A stretch of 64,000 nt of DNA from Linyphia triangularis (taxonomy: Eukaryota; Arthropoda; Arachnida; Araneae; Linyphiidae): contig OZ021722.1 of NCBI GenBank assembly GCA_963978545.1, positions 11,995,401 through 12,059,400 of the forward strand. The letters are read 5' to 3'. Of this stretch, positions 1-10,345 are shown in pieces. Position numbers and translations under genes: made by a program. The notes beneath the pieces are model-generated. The model saw nothing but the letters and a program-made list of their open reading frames with translations. It was not told the DNA's origin and ran no database searches. Position 1 is the stretch's first letter, and every line of letters begins with the position of its first letter.

Positions 1-152
1 ACCTTTGCTTTGATTTCGGCTAATTTCAAACTCGATTTTTGATTAATTGAAAGCGTAAAGATAAAAAATAATTGCACTGCTCAAATATATTCGTTGGATA
101 ACACTAGAAAATACAAAAAATATTCATTTTCCTCACTTGTGCAAGTTCCTCA
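1..152. repeat. Dispersed repeat, copy 1 (cut by window start)
   Basis: This stretch matches 17701-17851 almost base for base, apart from a short insertion near its start and different A-run lengths. Homology stops abruptly after GTTCCTCA in both copies. The right-hand copy continues further left, so this one is truncated by the window edge. The family is unknown. Because the ~288-bp array follows soon after this copy but not after the other, the array is either a later local expansion or an internal part of a larger element. Confidence 0.7.
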
Positions 153-260
153 TTACATTACTCATCATATTGTGTTAATGTTACGTAATGAAACTATAGC
201 TTTCGGTTAAAAAAAATATAAGATTTCATTAGATAAAATAATCTCATAAGATAATTAGTG

Positions 261-1699
261 ATCAAGTCTTAAATATAGCCAATATATTTTTTACGCTTGG
301 CACCTTCATCGTATGTGTATTACGTACTAGTAGATCGTGTGTCTTCTGCGACTTGTAACGTACTGATTGAAAATATTACGTTAAATTGGCTGGTACATAC
401 CGATAAAAGCTGGGTGGTCCCATTTTCATTCAATGCAGTGGTCCATCTTATCACGATTATTATAAGTGATAGTACGTTTCGCAGTACATTTCGTTGCATA
501 TGCATTTCATGAGATAGTTCCACCTAAAATAATAATAATAATAATAATAATCAAGTTTTAAATATAGCCAATAATTTTTTGTACACTTGGCGCCTTCATC
601 GTATGTGTATTACGTACTAGTAGATCGTGTGTCTTCTGCGACTTGTAACGTACTGATTGAAAATATTACGTTAAATTAGCTGGTACATACCGATAAAAGC
701 TGGGTGGTCCCATTTTCATTCAATGCAGTGGTCCATCTTATCACGATTATATAAGTGATAGTACGTTTCGCAGTACATTTCGTTGCATATGCATTCCATG
801 AGATAGTTCCACCTAAAATAATAATAATAATAATAATAATCAAGTTTTAAATATAGCCAATAATTTTTTTTACGCTTGGCACCTTCATCGTATGTGTATT
901 ACGTACTAGTAGATCGTGTGTCTTCTGCGACTTGTAACGTACTGATTGAAAATATTACGTTAAATTAGCTGGTACATACCGATAAAAGCTGGGTGGTCCC
1001 ATTTTCATTCAATGCAGTGGTCCATCTTATCACGATTATTATAAGTGATAGTACGTTTCGCAGTACATTTCGTTGCATATGCATTCCATGAGATAGTTCC
1101 ACCTAAAATAATAATAATAATAATAATAATAATCAAGTTTTAAATATATCCAATAATTTTTTGTACACTTGGCGCCTTCATCGTATGTGTATTACGTACT
1201 AGTAGATCGTGTGTCTTCTGCGACTTGTAACGTACTGATTGAAAATATTACGTTAAATTAGCTGGTACATACCGATAAAAGCTGGGTGGTCCCATTTTCA
1301 TTCAATGCAGTGGTCCATCTTATCACGATTATATAAGTGATAGTACGTTTCGCAGTACATTTCGTTGCATATGCATTCCATGAGATAGTTCCACCTAAAA
1401 TAATAATAATAATAATCAAGTTTTAAATATAGCCAATAATTTTTTGTACACTTGGCGCCTTCATCGTATGTGTATTACGTACTAGTAGATCGTGTGTCTT
1501 CTGCGACTTGTAACGTACTGATTGAAAATATTACGTTAAATTTGCTGGTACATACCGATAAAAGCTGGGTGGTCCCATTTTCATTCAATGCAGTGGTCCA
1601 TCTTATCACGATTATATAAGTGATAGTACGTTCCGCAGTACATTTCGTTGCATATGCATTCCATGAGATAGTTCCACCTAAAATAATATTAATAATAAA
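261..1699. repeat. Tandem array, ~288-bp unit, five copies
   Basis: Units start near 261, 550, 839, 1132 and 1415, each with ATCAAGTTTTAAATAT (first copy slightly changed). Each ends in a short (ATA)n microsatellite whose length differs between units, which explains most of the 283-293 bp length variation. The bodies are nearly identical, so the array is young or homogenised. The body is rich in short ACGTA-type palindromes. Short open frames on both strands recur in each unit and are by-products of the repeat. No known satellite family was recognised. Confidence 0.93.
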
Positions 1700-2340
1700 A
1701 AAACCTGACAAATGCCTTTTCCAAAAAACGACAATTCAACGTTACCACCAAAACGTCAATTTAACGACCCATTAAAAAAAAAAGAGTAATACACAGACAA
1801 GGTGGTAAAGGGAAAAAAAGACGCAGAGATAAGATTCCGAGAATTCCGTGCATTGACCGCAACAAGGAGGCCCCCCCCCCATCTCTGCCTCTAATGGGGG
1901 CAAAAGCCCCCATCTGCACCCCCCCACAAAGTGTGCGTCAACGTTTCCCCATTAGAAGGTGAACTTTGTTCCAGCCAAAGAGACACTTTAGTATTAACCC
2001 CGAAGAAAAATGGCGAATTAAAAAAAAAGAAGAAGAATGATAAGGCGAAATCGTGAGTCACCCTCATGGGCTTGATTTGTGGACACGTCGCCTGGATGGA
2101 AAAGCCGAAAGTATATTTCTTCTTAACGAAGGTTGATTCCTGGTGGTTTTCCCTTCCCATAAAAAGGACATTAAGTCCTCTTGCTGAGAAAGTGGCTCTT
2201 TCAATCAGGTTGGATGACGGCTCCAGACTTGCTGAAACTTCTCTCTCTCGACGAAGATTGTGTGATTTTCTTCTTGAAATGGCGTTCGGAGAATAGGTGA
2301 TGCTGAGCAATGTAATCAGGATGTTTGGAGTCAAATACAC
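1700..2340. other. Unique GC-richer patch with strand-skew flip
   Basis: After the array the sequence becomes unique and less AT-rich. The left half is rich in A and C on the + strand (C10 run near 1871). The right half, from about 2040, is rich in G and T. A perfect hairpin lies at 1894-1913. Open frames of 76 codons (+, 2066-2296) and 149 codons (-, 1891-2340) are present, but their products resemble nothing I know and the minus one includes a run of Phe, so I do not call them genes. Candidate regulatory DNA. Confidence 0.4.
1894..1913. repeat. Perfect 8-bp hairpin, AAAA loop
   Basis: ATGGGGGC, then AAAA, then GCCCCCAT: both arms pair fully. The stem is almost all G:C and the loop is four bases. 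Bacterial terminators look like this, but nothing else here is bacterial. It is more likely chance or a structured regulatory element. Confidence 0.6.
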
Positions 2341-3050
2341 AGGACCCTAAAGAAATTGCGAAATTTGACTCGAAGTCTGCGTTTTTGTTTTTAAAATATT
2401 CCTGAATTCATTACTATTAAAAGGATACCATTTTCTTTCTGAGACTCAAATTAATTTTTAAATTACAGTAGGTTTTGTGAACCTGTTTTGTATCACGTTC
2501 TTTAGTGCAGTAAACTTTAAACGCGTTTTCTGAAGAATGACATTTTGGTGTTATGTGACTTGACGCCAACGGTCATAACTTCATAATAAATGGTCCGATT
2601 TACAAAATACTAATTTTGTTTTGTAGACAATAGTTGTGAATGTGTTTTCTATGGAGAATCTAATATATATTGTTATAAACACATTTTTTATGCATATTTT
2701 AATCTTAATTTTTTGTTAAAAACTATGTATTTTTTAAAACTTTTTATTTTAAAACTTATAATTAAATAAACATTGAAGCCAAATTCAAAATTCTCCATAG
2801 GAACATGCGTCAATATAATATATCTTATTTGCAATAAAAATAATACCTCTAAGTTAATTACAAGTTTATTTATGTATGTTCTAATAATGTCCTAATTGGT
2901 CATTTTAATGGCAATTAGTTCATTAAAAAATAACGAAAAAAAAAAGTTTAAATATAAAATTGCATCATTTTTAATTCCGATATACTGCCGAAAAGTTTGA
3001 AATTATAACCTAAAAATTAAAGAAAATCATCTCAATTGTATATGTATACC
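2341..3050. other. AT-rich intergenic DNA, old transposon traces
   Basis: No gene seen. An 11-bp inverted pair, CTATGGAGAAT at 2649-2659 and ATTCTCCATAG at 2790-2800, brackets ~130 bp of very AT-rich sequence. The phrase near 2570-2610, about a 'gccaacggtcataacttcat' motif, resembles wording common in decayed arthropod transposons. I cannot name a family. Confidence 0.35.
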
Positions 3051-3095
3051 TTAATGATCGGTTACCTTATAAATTATAGAGTAACCGATCATTAA
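3051..3095. repeat. 15-bp perfect inverted repeat
   Basis: TTAATGATCGGTTAC at 3051-3065 pairs exactly with GTAACCGATCATTAA at 3081-3095 across a 15-base AT-rich loop. It lies 20 bp left of the next MITE. It could be a tiny palindromic element or a fold-back remnant. Confidence 0.75.
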
Positions 3096-3115
3096 CGAAA
3101 AACAAAATGGTGGTA

Positions 3116-3355
3116 TACTAAACTCCAACTTTACTTGACATCACTAGACGATAGATCTTCACCGTGCTCATAGGCAGTTAATCCATTTTAGCGGAGTGAA
3201 GACATAATTACCGCCAAACCTTATAGCCTTTTGTTCTCTACAGGGTTGTGGTTTGGCGAACATTATGCTTTCACTCCGCCAAAATGGATTAAATACCTAT
3301 GAGCACTGTGACGATCTACCGTCTAGTGATGTCCAGTTAAGTTGGAGTTCAAGTA
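3116..3355. mobile_element. Fold-back MITE, Tc1/mariner-like, copy 1
   Basis: About 240 bp that is inverted-repeat along almost its whole length: TACTAAACTCCAAC... at the left pairs with ...GTTGGAGTTCAAGTA at the right, and the inner arms (around AATCCATTTTAGCGGAGTGA and its complement) also pair. A TA dinucleotide flanks both ends, as expected of Tc1/mariner-type insertion. A second, very similar copy lies at 9961-10199. It has no coding capacity, so movement would need a transposase from elsewhere. The family assignment rests on the TA duplication only. Confidence 0.85.
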
Positions 3356-3361
3356 TAGTGT

Positions 3362-4278
3362 CAGGTGCGTACTGGGATATAAAATCGTCCCGGTGATTTT
3401 AGATTCATACCAACCGAAATTTTCAATATAATAATTAATGAAATTTTTGTAATTATTGTTAATTATGAAATAATTCCAATAATTATTTTAATAATTAAAC
3501 AGTTTTTAATATTACTCAAAAAGTTTAAATAACTTTATATTTTATTATTTATGAATATTTATATTTAATAATCAACTACAATAATTAGTTTTATTTATTA
3601 TGTAATTTTAATTATAGTATTGGTCCTACAATTAGTTCAATTTAATAGAATTTTCACTGTATCTCTTATTATACCTCCTTTGAGTGAATTTGATTTCCAT
3701 AATTGATACATACTACTTTAAAAGTTATCGTTCCGTAAATAGTAAGTAGATCTGGTGGGAGCATCGATATAGATAAACAACTGGATAGACTGCTCTATTG
3801 TCAATGCAAAGAGAAAAACGCTCCGGGGATTGCGAAGCTGGTGGGAAGATTAACCAATCACAGTTCACTTTTATAGTTGGATGGGAATGCAAAAAACCTT
3901 GTAAAGTGTTAGATTATATATTTTTTTTGCACATTTTTACTAATTAAGGTCTGCTATTGACATTTCTGCTGTGTACAACCCAAAATTTTATTTTCAATCC
4001 TCGGCAATCCGTATTTTTTACTGCACCAATTGCATCTGGCAACGGCTTCATTTTCCCAGCGTTAAGCAGTCAATCCAGTTGTTTATCTATATCGATGGGT
4101 GGGAGTGACTGGGTTGAATTTTTTAAAAAACGTTAAGGAGGGCAATTAATTATATTGAAAAGAAATTGGAGAACTAAAAAGAAAAAAAAAAAACTTCTTT
4201 TCTGGAGCGGTCCATTTTTCACAGACACTGACCGGCCCTGTGATTGCACCGGACAACCCTATGACCAGTACGCCCCTG
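3362..4278. mobile_element. hAT-like non-autonomous element, copy 1 (interrupted)
   Basis: Ends are CAGGTGCGTACTGG at the left and CCAGTACGCCCCTG at the right, forming an imperfect TIR. Flanking 8-mers are TATAGTGT and GGTAGTGT, a 6 of 8 match, consistent with an aged hAT 8-bp target duplication. A second copy lies at 56876-57521. This copy is longer because a separate 336-bp element is inserted at 3762-4097. The interior is AT-rich with TAATTA-like runs and codes for nothing. Confidence 0.8.
3762..4097. mobile_element. Nested 336-bp TIR element with perfect 8-bp TSD
   Basis: TIRs of 32 bp with one mismatch: the left end begins CATCGATATAGATAAACAAC and the right end is its complement. The flanks are GGTGGGAG at 3754-3761 and the same 8-mer at 4098-4105. 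The sequence is absent from the related element at 56876-57521, which gives the empty site. Eight-base duplications fit hAT or P superfamilies. The CAT start and ~31-bp TIR recall P elements more than the usual hAT CAG start, but this is inference. No transposase is encoded. Confidence 0.93.
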
Positions 4279-4467
4279 GGTAGTGTCTTTAGATAAAAAA
4301 AAAGAAACAATGATATTTAAAACACAAAATAGTATACATTATGTATCATACGCCTTGCATAAGGTTACGCCATAAAGGTTATAAATAACCTTTTATAAAG
4401 TAATGCATCATTAAAATAGACCTAAAGTGTAGAAAAAGAAGTTCAAAAATTTTGAATTTGCCGAATG

Positions 4468-5214
4468 CATACCTGCCAAATTGTACTGATTATCCGTACA
4501 ATGTACGGATTTTTACTATTTTGTACGGTTGTACGAACAGCTAAAAAAATCGTACGGATTTCACGGTACTTTTCGTTTTTTCCTAAAACCGTTTTTTTTT
4601 TTTTTTTTAATCAAGTTTTTTGGAGTCTTATACCAAGCACTTTACTTCAAATCATCATAAATTCAAGCAAATGAACAAATTTTGCATTCTGCTCTATCTA
4701 TGCATCTGATATTAAGATTTCTCATGGAGGATTTACTGATGTCATAGTTCATATCAATTCTAAAAAACACAGTGACAACAACAAATGTAATAATAAGAAT
4801 TCGAAAGCATGCATAATTGATATTTGTGCGTGTGATTAAACACTTTGAATACCACTGACTCCTTGTATGTTTCACTGTAGTTTTTGTGCCATAAAGCATG
4901 TTAATTGTGTGTAAAACCTCTTCAGAGATTTCATCGTATAGTTTAAATTTGATTAATTTTTAAATCCTGGTTAGTATTTTATTTTATAATTTCCATTCTG
5001 TGCTAAAATGTAACAATTTGTTATATTTGGGAGCAATTAAATATTATGCATTTTTTTTTTTTTTTTTTTTTTTTCATTTGCAAGTGAATTACTATTATTT
5101 CTATATTACATTCATAAATATTGTCGCTATTCGACTTTCCATGAATCATAGGAATGCAAATATTTGTTCCGTAAAAATTGTACTAATTTGAAAATACCAA
5201 TGTTGGCAGGTATG
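4468..5214. mobile_element. hAT-like element with CATACCTGCCAA termini
   Basis: The left end CATACCTGCCAA (4468-4479) and right end TTGGCAGGTATG (5203-5214) are exact complements. A perfect 6-bp direct repeat CGAATG flanks them (4462-4467 and 5215-5220). Just inside the left end are repeated GTACGGATTTT-like motifs, as in hAT subterminal transposase sites. The element at 57816-58397 has related ends and TACGGATTTT motifs. Two short frames inside are AT-rich noise. Confidence 0.82.
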
Positions 5215-5285
5215 CGAATGGAACTGATTTGGTTAACTGGTGTTTCGGTTGATCGGTATACGGAAAATCAATGATCTATGGTAGT

Positions 5286-5898
5286 CAGGGCCTGATCATG
5301 ACAATTTGGGGCCCAAGGCCCGGACACATTCGGGGGCCCCTTTTTCAAATGAGGGATTTATTGGAAATGGGCTTGACACCAAGTCAAATGAATTAACATT
5401 AAATATTGAAAAAGTTGATAAATTAATGTTAATATTGTTTCTTAAAAGTTATTTTTTTATCACAAAATTTTAACAATCAAATTTATAAATCAAAAGAGGA
5501 AAAACTTTGTTATGTATAGCTTTGCATTTCGCTATCACTATACAAATCCCAATATCTTCAGTATTATTCACAACTTCAGAGTCGACATTTGCTGATCTCA
5601 CAATAGATTCATCAAGATTTCCTTTAAATTTTTTTTTCCACTCTATCTTTCAAAAAAAGTTTGTTTTTTAAGTATTTAAATGATGGTTTGGTATATTTGA
5701 ATAAATATACTCTGGGAAACTAAAGATGGTTCAAGATCAATACAAAATGATTTTTATAAAAAGATATTTTTTATGAATAAAAGATATTCACACAGCTTTT
5801 GTGAGACAAAAGTATAGATTTACATCCAATTTCGGGGCCCCCTAAAATCATGGGCCCAAGGCCTGGGCCTTGTGGGCCTAGGCGATGATCAGGGCCTG
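5286..5898. mobile_element. hAT element, CAGGGCCTGAT family, copy 1
   Basis: Ends are CAGGGCCTGATCAT at the left and ATGATCAGGGCCTG at the right, with GC-rich subterminal GGGGCCC/GGCCCAAGGCC blocks inside both. Flanking 8-mers ATGGTAGT (5278-5285) and ATGGTTGT (5899-5906) agree at 7 of 8 positions, a typical hAT duplication. A relative with a perfect duplication is at 48867-49666. Non-autonomous. Confidence 0.92.
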
Positions 5899-5906
5899 AT
5901 GGTTGT

Positions 5907-7400
5907 GCTGAGAAACCTCTTTGCAACAGTCTAAGTAATATAAGTAATATATATATATATATATATATAAAGGTCATAATTTTTACATCTTGTCATTTGT
6001 TCTTATTGTAATTCTTACTTTGGTTAAAATTCGGGAATTTTAATAATATAGTAGATATTTTCTAATAAAATTTTCCTCTCAATATAATTTCTATTTAATA
6101 AAATTATAAAGGGGCTAGTTTAAGAAAAAATAAACTTTGTTTTTAGTATTAAAATTGCTGCATATTGTAGTTCCAAGCAATGTCTTCAAAAGGCTTTGTT
6201 TCTAGGAAAAGTTATATTCCTGTTGCTTTCTCACTTATTTTTCTTGCATTTTTTACGTCCCGCTTTAGATAAAACAACACAACATTTATTAAGAAAAAAT
6301 ATGAAAGACTTTTTTATCTATCATGAAAGGAATAATCAATTTATCTGGTGTGCAATCAGTATCAGCAAAACAACGGACTTATCTGAAAGACGGTAAGGTG
6401 AATGATAAATCCTTAGCCACTACGAGTTTTTTTCTCCGCGGTACTTCAAAGTAAGCAGTACAGCCAAATCGATGTTACCTACGCCATCTGGTGGACGCAA
6501 TTGATACATTTTTGTACCGTTTTTATTTTCATTCCGCGTCTGTCGCTCTTTTTCTTATATATCATTTCTTTCACTTATCTAACCAGAGTTTTCATTTTGG
6601 TTGGGTCGGCGACCCGGAACTTTTTGCAATCTTTCTCGCTTTCTCAAGTATTTAAATGTAGTTGAAGAAAGAGGTTGAAAATATCAGACATTTTACTCTT
6701 CTGTAACTGATTGTTGTGTAACTCGATGCCGATGTTTTAAATTGACGCTTAGATGTTGGTGCAAATTAGGACTCGATTAAATGTGATTGGTGTTTTGTTT
6801 TGGATAATATTACAGAATAGTATTTCATTGAATTGACGAATAAAAAAAAAAATTGTATAGGTAAAATTGTCAGTTATTGAATATTAAAATTCTGCATAAG
6901 AGTGTTTTAAAATTTCATTCCCGTAAGAAGAATCATAAGAATATTTTTCTTTTAAGAAATTGTAAATATTCAAAACCTTTGGTTATTGTAAAAAGGTATT
7001 TAAGTAGATATTTCAATGAATAACTTTTTAGTGGAACTAATTTTCATTATCCACTTACCTACGGTTATTTCTTATATCCGAGATTTTTATTGTGTCATAT
7101 TAAATCACTTGCATTTAAAATCAGTGTGATTTTTACATTAGTAACTTGCATTTAAAATAAGACGAATGCATTAAAAAAAATTCATCCAAAACAGTGATCT
7201 TTTTTTACTCTCACTTAAAACTTGTAATGTAAGAATTGCCGGAAAATATAATTCTACGGTTATTGCACAACTGTTTTTAAATTGTTCAATTGTAAAAAAT
7301 TTCACTTGGAAGTAAAGCATATTAAAAACGCTTTTATATCAGAAAACATATCAAAACAAAATCTCATACAATCTGCAAGTTAAGACAATTTTGTAATTTT
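5907..7400. other. AT-rich intergenic DNA
   Basis: No supported gene. A TA microsatellite sits just upstream of it at about 5947-5969. A 66-codon frame at 6196-6396 looks like chance. The least AT-rich part, about 6410-6620, holds a CTCF-like motif and could be regulatory. The rest is A/T-run sequence with no recognised element. Confidence 0.5.
6482..6494 (-). promoter_or_regulatory. CTCF-like motif
   Basis: On the minus strand this reads CCACCAGATGGCG, matching the CTCF core CCASYAGRKGGCR at every position. The outer bases fit less well. CTCF is conserved in arthropods, where it acts in chromatin insulation. Four more sites of this kind occur in the window. A single short motif is weak evidence of binding. 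Confidence 0.35.
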
Positions 7401-7804
7401 TTACTTTCAATTACCCTAATGTATTATAACATAAGGTAATAAAAGTATAGCATTCGGTCAAAGAAAAAAAAAAATCAATTTTTTTTTTTTTTTTTTTTTG
7501 TATTTCTCCATGGTTTGGAACATCAAACTGGTAATTTTTTCTAAATAAATGATAAAAATATATCGTTGAAAGTTGTGCGATGTTCCACACCCCTAGTTGT
7601 GTGTGTTTTTATGCTTATAGTGACCGAATTGAAATTGGGGTGTATAATAAGGTTTTTAAAAAATGATAAACACTTTAGTTAACATCTGGTCCAGGGCAGA
7701 TTTTTACTTTCAATTACCCACATCACATTGGGTACTGAAAGTATAGCATTTGGTCAAAAAAAAATTCTATTTTTTTTTTTTAATTTCTCCACATTTTGGA
7801 ACAT
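7401..7804. repeat. Direct repeat pair, ~100-120 bp
   Basis: Two related blocks, 7401-7523 and 7704-7804, each run TTACTTTCAATTACCC... GTATAGCATT.GGTCAAA, an A run, a T run, then TTTCTCCA and TTTGGAACATC. They differ mainly in homopolymer length. They may be two insertions of one short element or parts of one larger decayed transposon that continues to about 7985. Confidence 0.7.
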
Positions 7805-7829
7805 CCTGATTTCAAAAAAGTGATCTAGA

Positions 7830-7985
7830 AAAAATGTCTGAGTGTGACTGTGGTCACCATAACTCCCGAACAAATTGACCTACGATGTTCAAATTTGGTA
7901 TGAGGGTTAGTGGTGACCATGGGACCTACCATTAAGGGTTTCGTCGAAATCGCGCATGCGCATAAGGTAGCTGCCATTGAAAAAA
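7830..7985. mobile_element. Possible decayed transposon segment
   Basis: The stretch has a composition unlike its surroundings, with wording such as CATAACTCCCGAACAAATTGACC and TTCAAATTTGGTATG. I associate this with the non-coding ends of arthropod retroelements. It also has GCGCATGCGC at about 7954. No boundaries are visible. The assignment comes from memory of similar sequences and is weak. Confidence 0.25.
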
Positions 7986-8428
7986 AAATCATTGTTTTTC
8001 AATGATTGCTAAAAAACGAACCTTGATTTACGAAATAAAGAAAAATTATAATTTAAAAAAAAAAAAAATTATTTGAAGATGAAAAAAATAATCGAATATT
8101 AATTGTAGTTTTATCAAGAAAAAAAATTCAATATATATATATATAATGCTGAATCGATAATAATTAAAGGTACATATATTGACTTATTCGGTATACATCT
8201 ACGGCCCACAAAAAGCTCTAACATTAGTCGTAGGGCTAGTCTTTAAACGATAGTGGCGAACACTACTCTTCTTCGATTGTTCCAAGACTATACATGCTGT
8301 CCTAATTGCTTTAATAAGGCTTTACTGCAAATATTTCCAAACCTCTTAAAGTCGGAAATGTCCACCGTAATGGCATTGCTAAATGCAACCAGGTATTTTT
8401 TTTTTACAAATATCTCGAGAATAAGTGT
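7986..8428. other. AT-rich DNA next to the nested SINEs
   Basis: Mostly A/T runs and a short TA repeat near 8131. A 66-codon frame at 8253 has no recognisable features. GAATAAGTGT at 8419-8428 is the left target duplication of the SINE that follows. Confidence 0.5.
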
Positions 8429-8805
8429 GCCGATCAAACGGTATAGTGGTTAGAGTGCTAGCTTCTAGAGTCCGGGTTCGAGTCCCGTATAAGGCATGGG
8501 TTGATTGGTTGGTTGGTTGTTTTCAGTTTATCTGGCGCCGTCAGCAACACGAGGGCTATAATGCGCCAAATATTCGTCATTTGACAAGCCACCATACATT
8601 TACAAACACCCATGCCTAACACGGGACTCGAACCCGCAACCTCGCTATCTAGATGCTAGCATGCTAACCACTATATCGTTTGGTCGGCATATATAAGGCA
8701 TGGGTGTTTGTAAATGTATGTTGGCTTGTCAAATGACGAATATTTCGTCGCATTATAGCCCTCGTGTTGCTGACGTCGCCAGATAATCTGAAAACAACCA
8801 AACAG
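8429..8805 (+). mobile_element. tRNA-derived SINE A, outer copy (split)
   Basis: The head contains a tRNA-like pol III promoter: box A region TATAGTGGTTAGAGTGC and a perfect box B GGTTCGAGTCC. After the head come AAGGCATGGGTGTTTG and a body ending in an AACCAAAC tail. The flanks are GAATAAGTGT at 8419-8428 and 8806-8815, a perfect 10-bp target duplication. The element is split by another SINE of the same family at 8501-8691; without it the element is ~173 bp. SINEs rely on LINE reverse transcriptase, which is not encoded here. Confidence 0.93.
8501..8691 (-). mobile_element. tRNA-derived SINE A nested in SINE A
   Basis: On the minus strand the order is tRNA head (TATAGTGGTTAGCATGC, box B GGTTCGAGTCC), a ~110-bp body and an AACCAACCAACC 3' tail. 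The 13-bp sequence TATAAGGCATGGG occurs on both sides (8488-8500 and 8692-8704) and is the target duplication. The target lay just after the tRNA head of the outer SINE. The pair forms a large imperfect palindrome. This is not a functional tRNA: the acceptor stem does not pair and the body is fused to it. Confidence 0.93.
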
Positions 8806-8815
8806 GAATAAGTGT

Positions 8816-9958
8816 TTATTGAAAAATATGGCAAATATTGGATCGTTCTCATTTGTCAAGTTTTGTAGAGAATCGCCAATTTTTAATTTTTTTTTTTTTT
8901 TAATTAACTGTAATAATATGAAATTTGTTCCGACGTGATTTACTTTGAAATTCTGATTAAAACAAAAATTAACTGATTTTGACCTCTGATACAATTTTAT
9001 TGTAAGATTTCTCGACATATTTCACCACCAGACATTTTTTACCTGTTAATATTTATTTAAATTACATTTTTTTTGTGTGTGGTTATTATTCTAATATTTC
9101 TGTTCGTACCAATAATATGTTATCTGATTATGTCAGTTGTAAATTATAATTGAAACATCAGTTGTAATTTATGAATGACGATTTCTCGTTTGTGGTTCGT
9201 ACATGTAATAACTGAATATCACTCTTTTACCACGTGATACGTGATCCAAGAATATCACGTTCTATTTGCAATCACACTTCCTTCATTACGGTAAACGAAC
9301 CCTAAAGGTGCTTTTTTTTTTTACGTGTTGATATAGTTTCTTCCAATTTGCTTAACTGCCTTCGCGGAAATTTAACATTTTGCTTTCTTTTTTTTACCGT
9401 GTAGAATTTAATTTAAATTATTGTAGCAAAAAAAAAAAAGACTGGTTATTTATGTAAATGCGTTTCCTGTTTACAGTTTCGTTCGGAGCAAAGGTTTCTA
9501 ACATTTCCGAAATGAAGTAATGTTCGACCATAAAAAAGTACATTGCAGGAAAAGTTGTTGAGGATAAAATCGTAGCGCTACATAAATTTTCTTTCAAAAC
9601 CTCAAAATTTATTTTTTAAAGATAGTTCTCCTTTCTTTTTTATTTTTTTAAAGCTGAAAACATTTTAATTTCTTCTAACTTGTTACATTACTTAAAGTTG
9701 TAGTTTTAAATACGAAAAGTTTGATGAAATTTTTTCTTATTTTTATTTAAAAATAATAATAATAATTATTAGATTTTAATCCGTTTTAATGGAAGGTAAC
9801 CTATTACTGATCATCTGCTTCTGATCATCTTTTAAACTAAAGTTTAAAAAAAAAAAAAAAAAAAAAGTTGCGCTCCGGTCGAAATTGAATAATTAACATT
9901 GCTATTCTATCATTACTTATACTGGTCAAAGTAAATAAACTAACATTAAAATTATTTA
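8816..9958. other. AT-rich intergenic DNA
   Basis: No gene seen. Around 9127-9175 there is a partial duplication of a TCAGTTGTAA.TTAT motif. CACGTGATACGTGAT near 9232 contains an E-box. A 22-base A run is at about 9845. The remainder is A/T-run sequence. Confidence 0.5.
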
Positions 9959-9960
9959 TA

Positions 9961-10199
9961 TACTAAACTCCAACTTAACTTGACATCACTAGACGATAGA
10001 TCTTCACCGTGCTCATAGGCAGTTAATCCATTTTAGCGGAGTGAAGACATAATTCTCGCCAAACCTTAGAGCCTTTTGTTCTCTACAGGGTTGTGGTTTG
10101 GCGGACATTATGCTTTCACGCCGACAAAATGGATTAAATACTTATGAGCACTGTGACGATCTACCGTCTAGTGATGTCTAGTTAAGTTGAAGTTTAGTA
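9961..10199. mobile_element. Fold-back MITE, Tc1/mariner-like, copy 2
   Basis: Near-identical to 3116-3355 over its whole length. The termini are better preserved here: TACTAAACTCCAACTTAAC at the left and GTTAAGTTGAAGTTTAGTA at the right, with TA on both sides. Nearly the whole element can fold into one hairpin around TATAGCC/CTCTACAGG-type loop sequence. Few differences separate the copies, so activity was fairly recent. Confidence 0.88.
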
Positions 10200-10345
10200 T
10201 ACTTCTTTAATCTTTACTTTTAGCAGGAGAGTATTAGATGCCCAATTTCTAGATTCTTTTTCTGAAAAATATGGGAACCAATTTTTTGTTGTAAAACTGG
10301 TATTATTTATATTAGTATCAGATAAAAACAAAAAATGTGTTCCAA

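Noticed and set aside
1894..1913. Rho-independent terminator
   Set aside because: The hairpin is perfect, but no T tract follows and the DNA is eukaryotic.
8429..8691. True tRNA genes
   Set aside because: Box A and box B are present, but acceptor stems do not pair, SINE bodies and tails follow directly, and target duplications flank the units.
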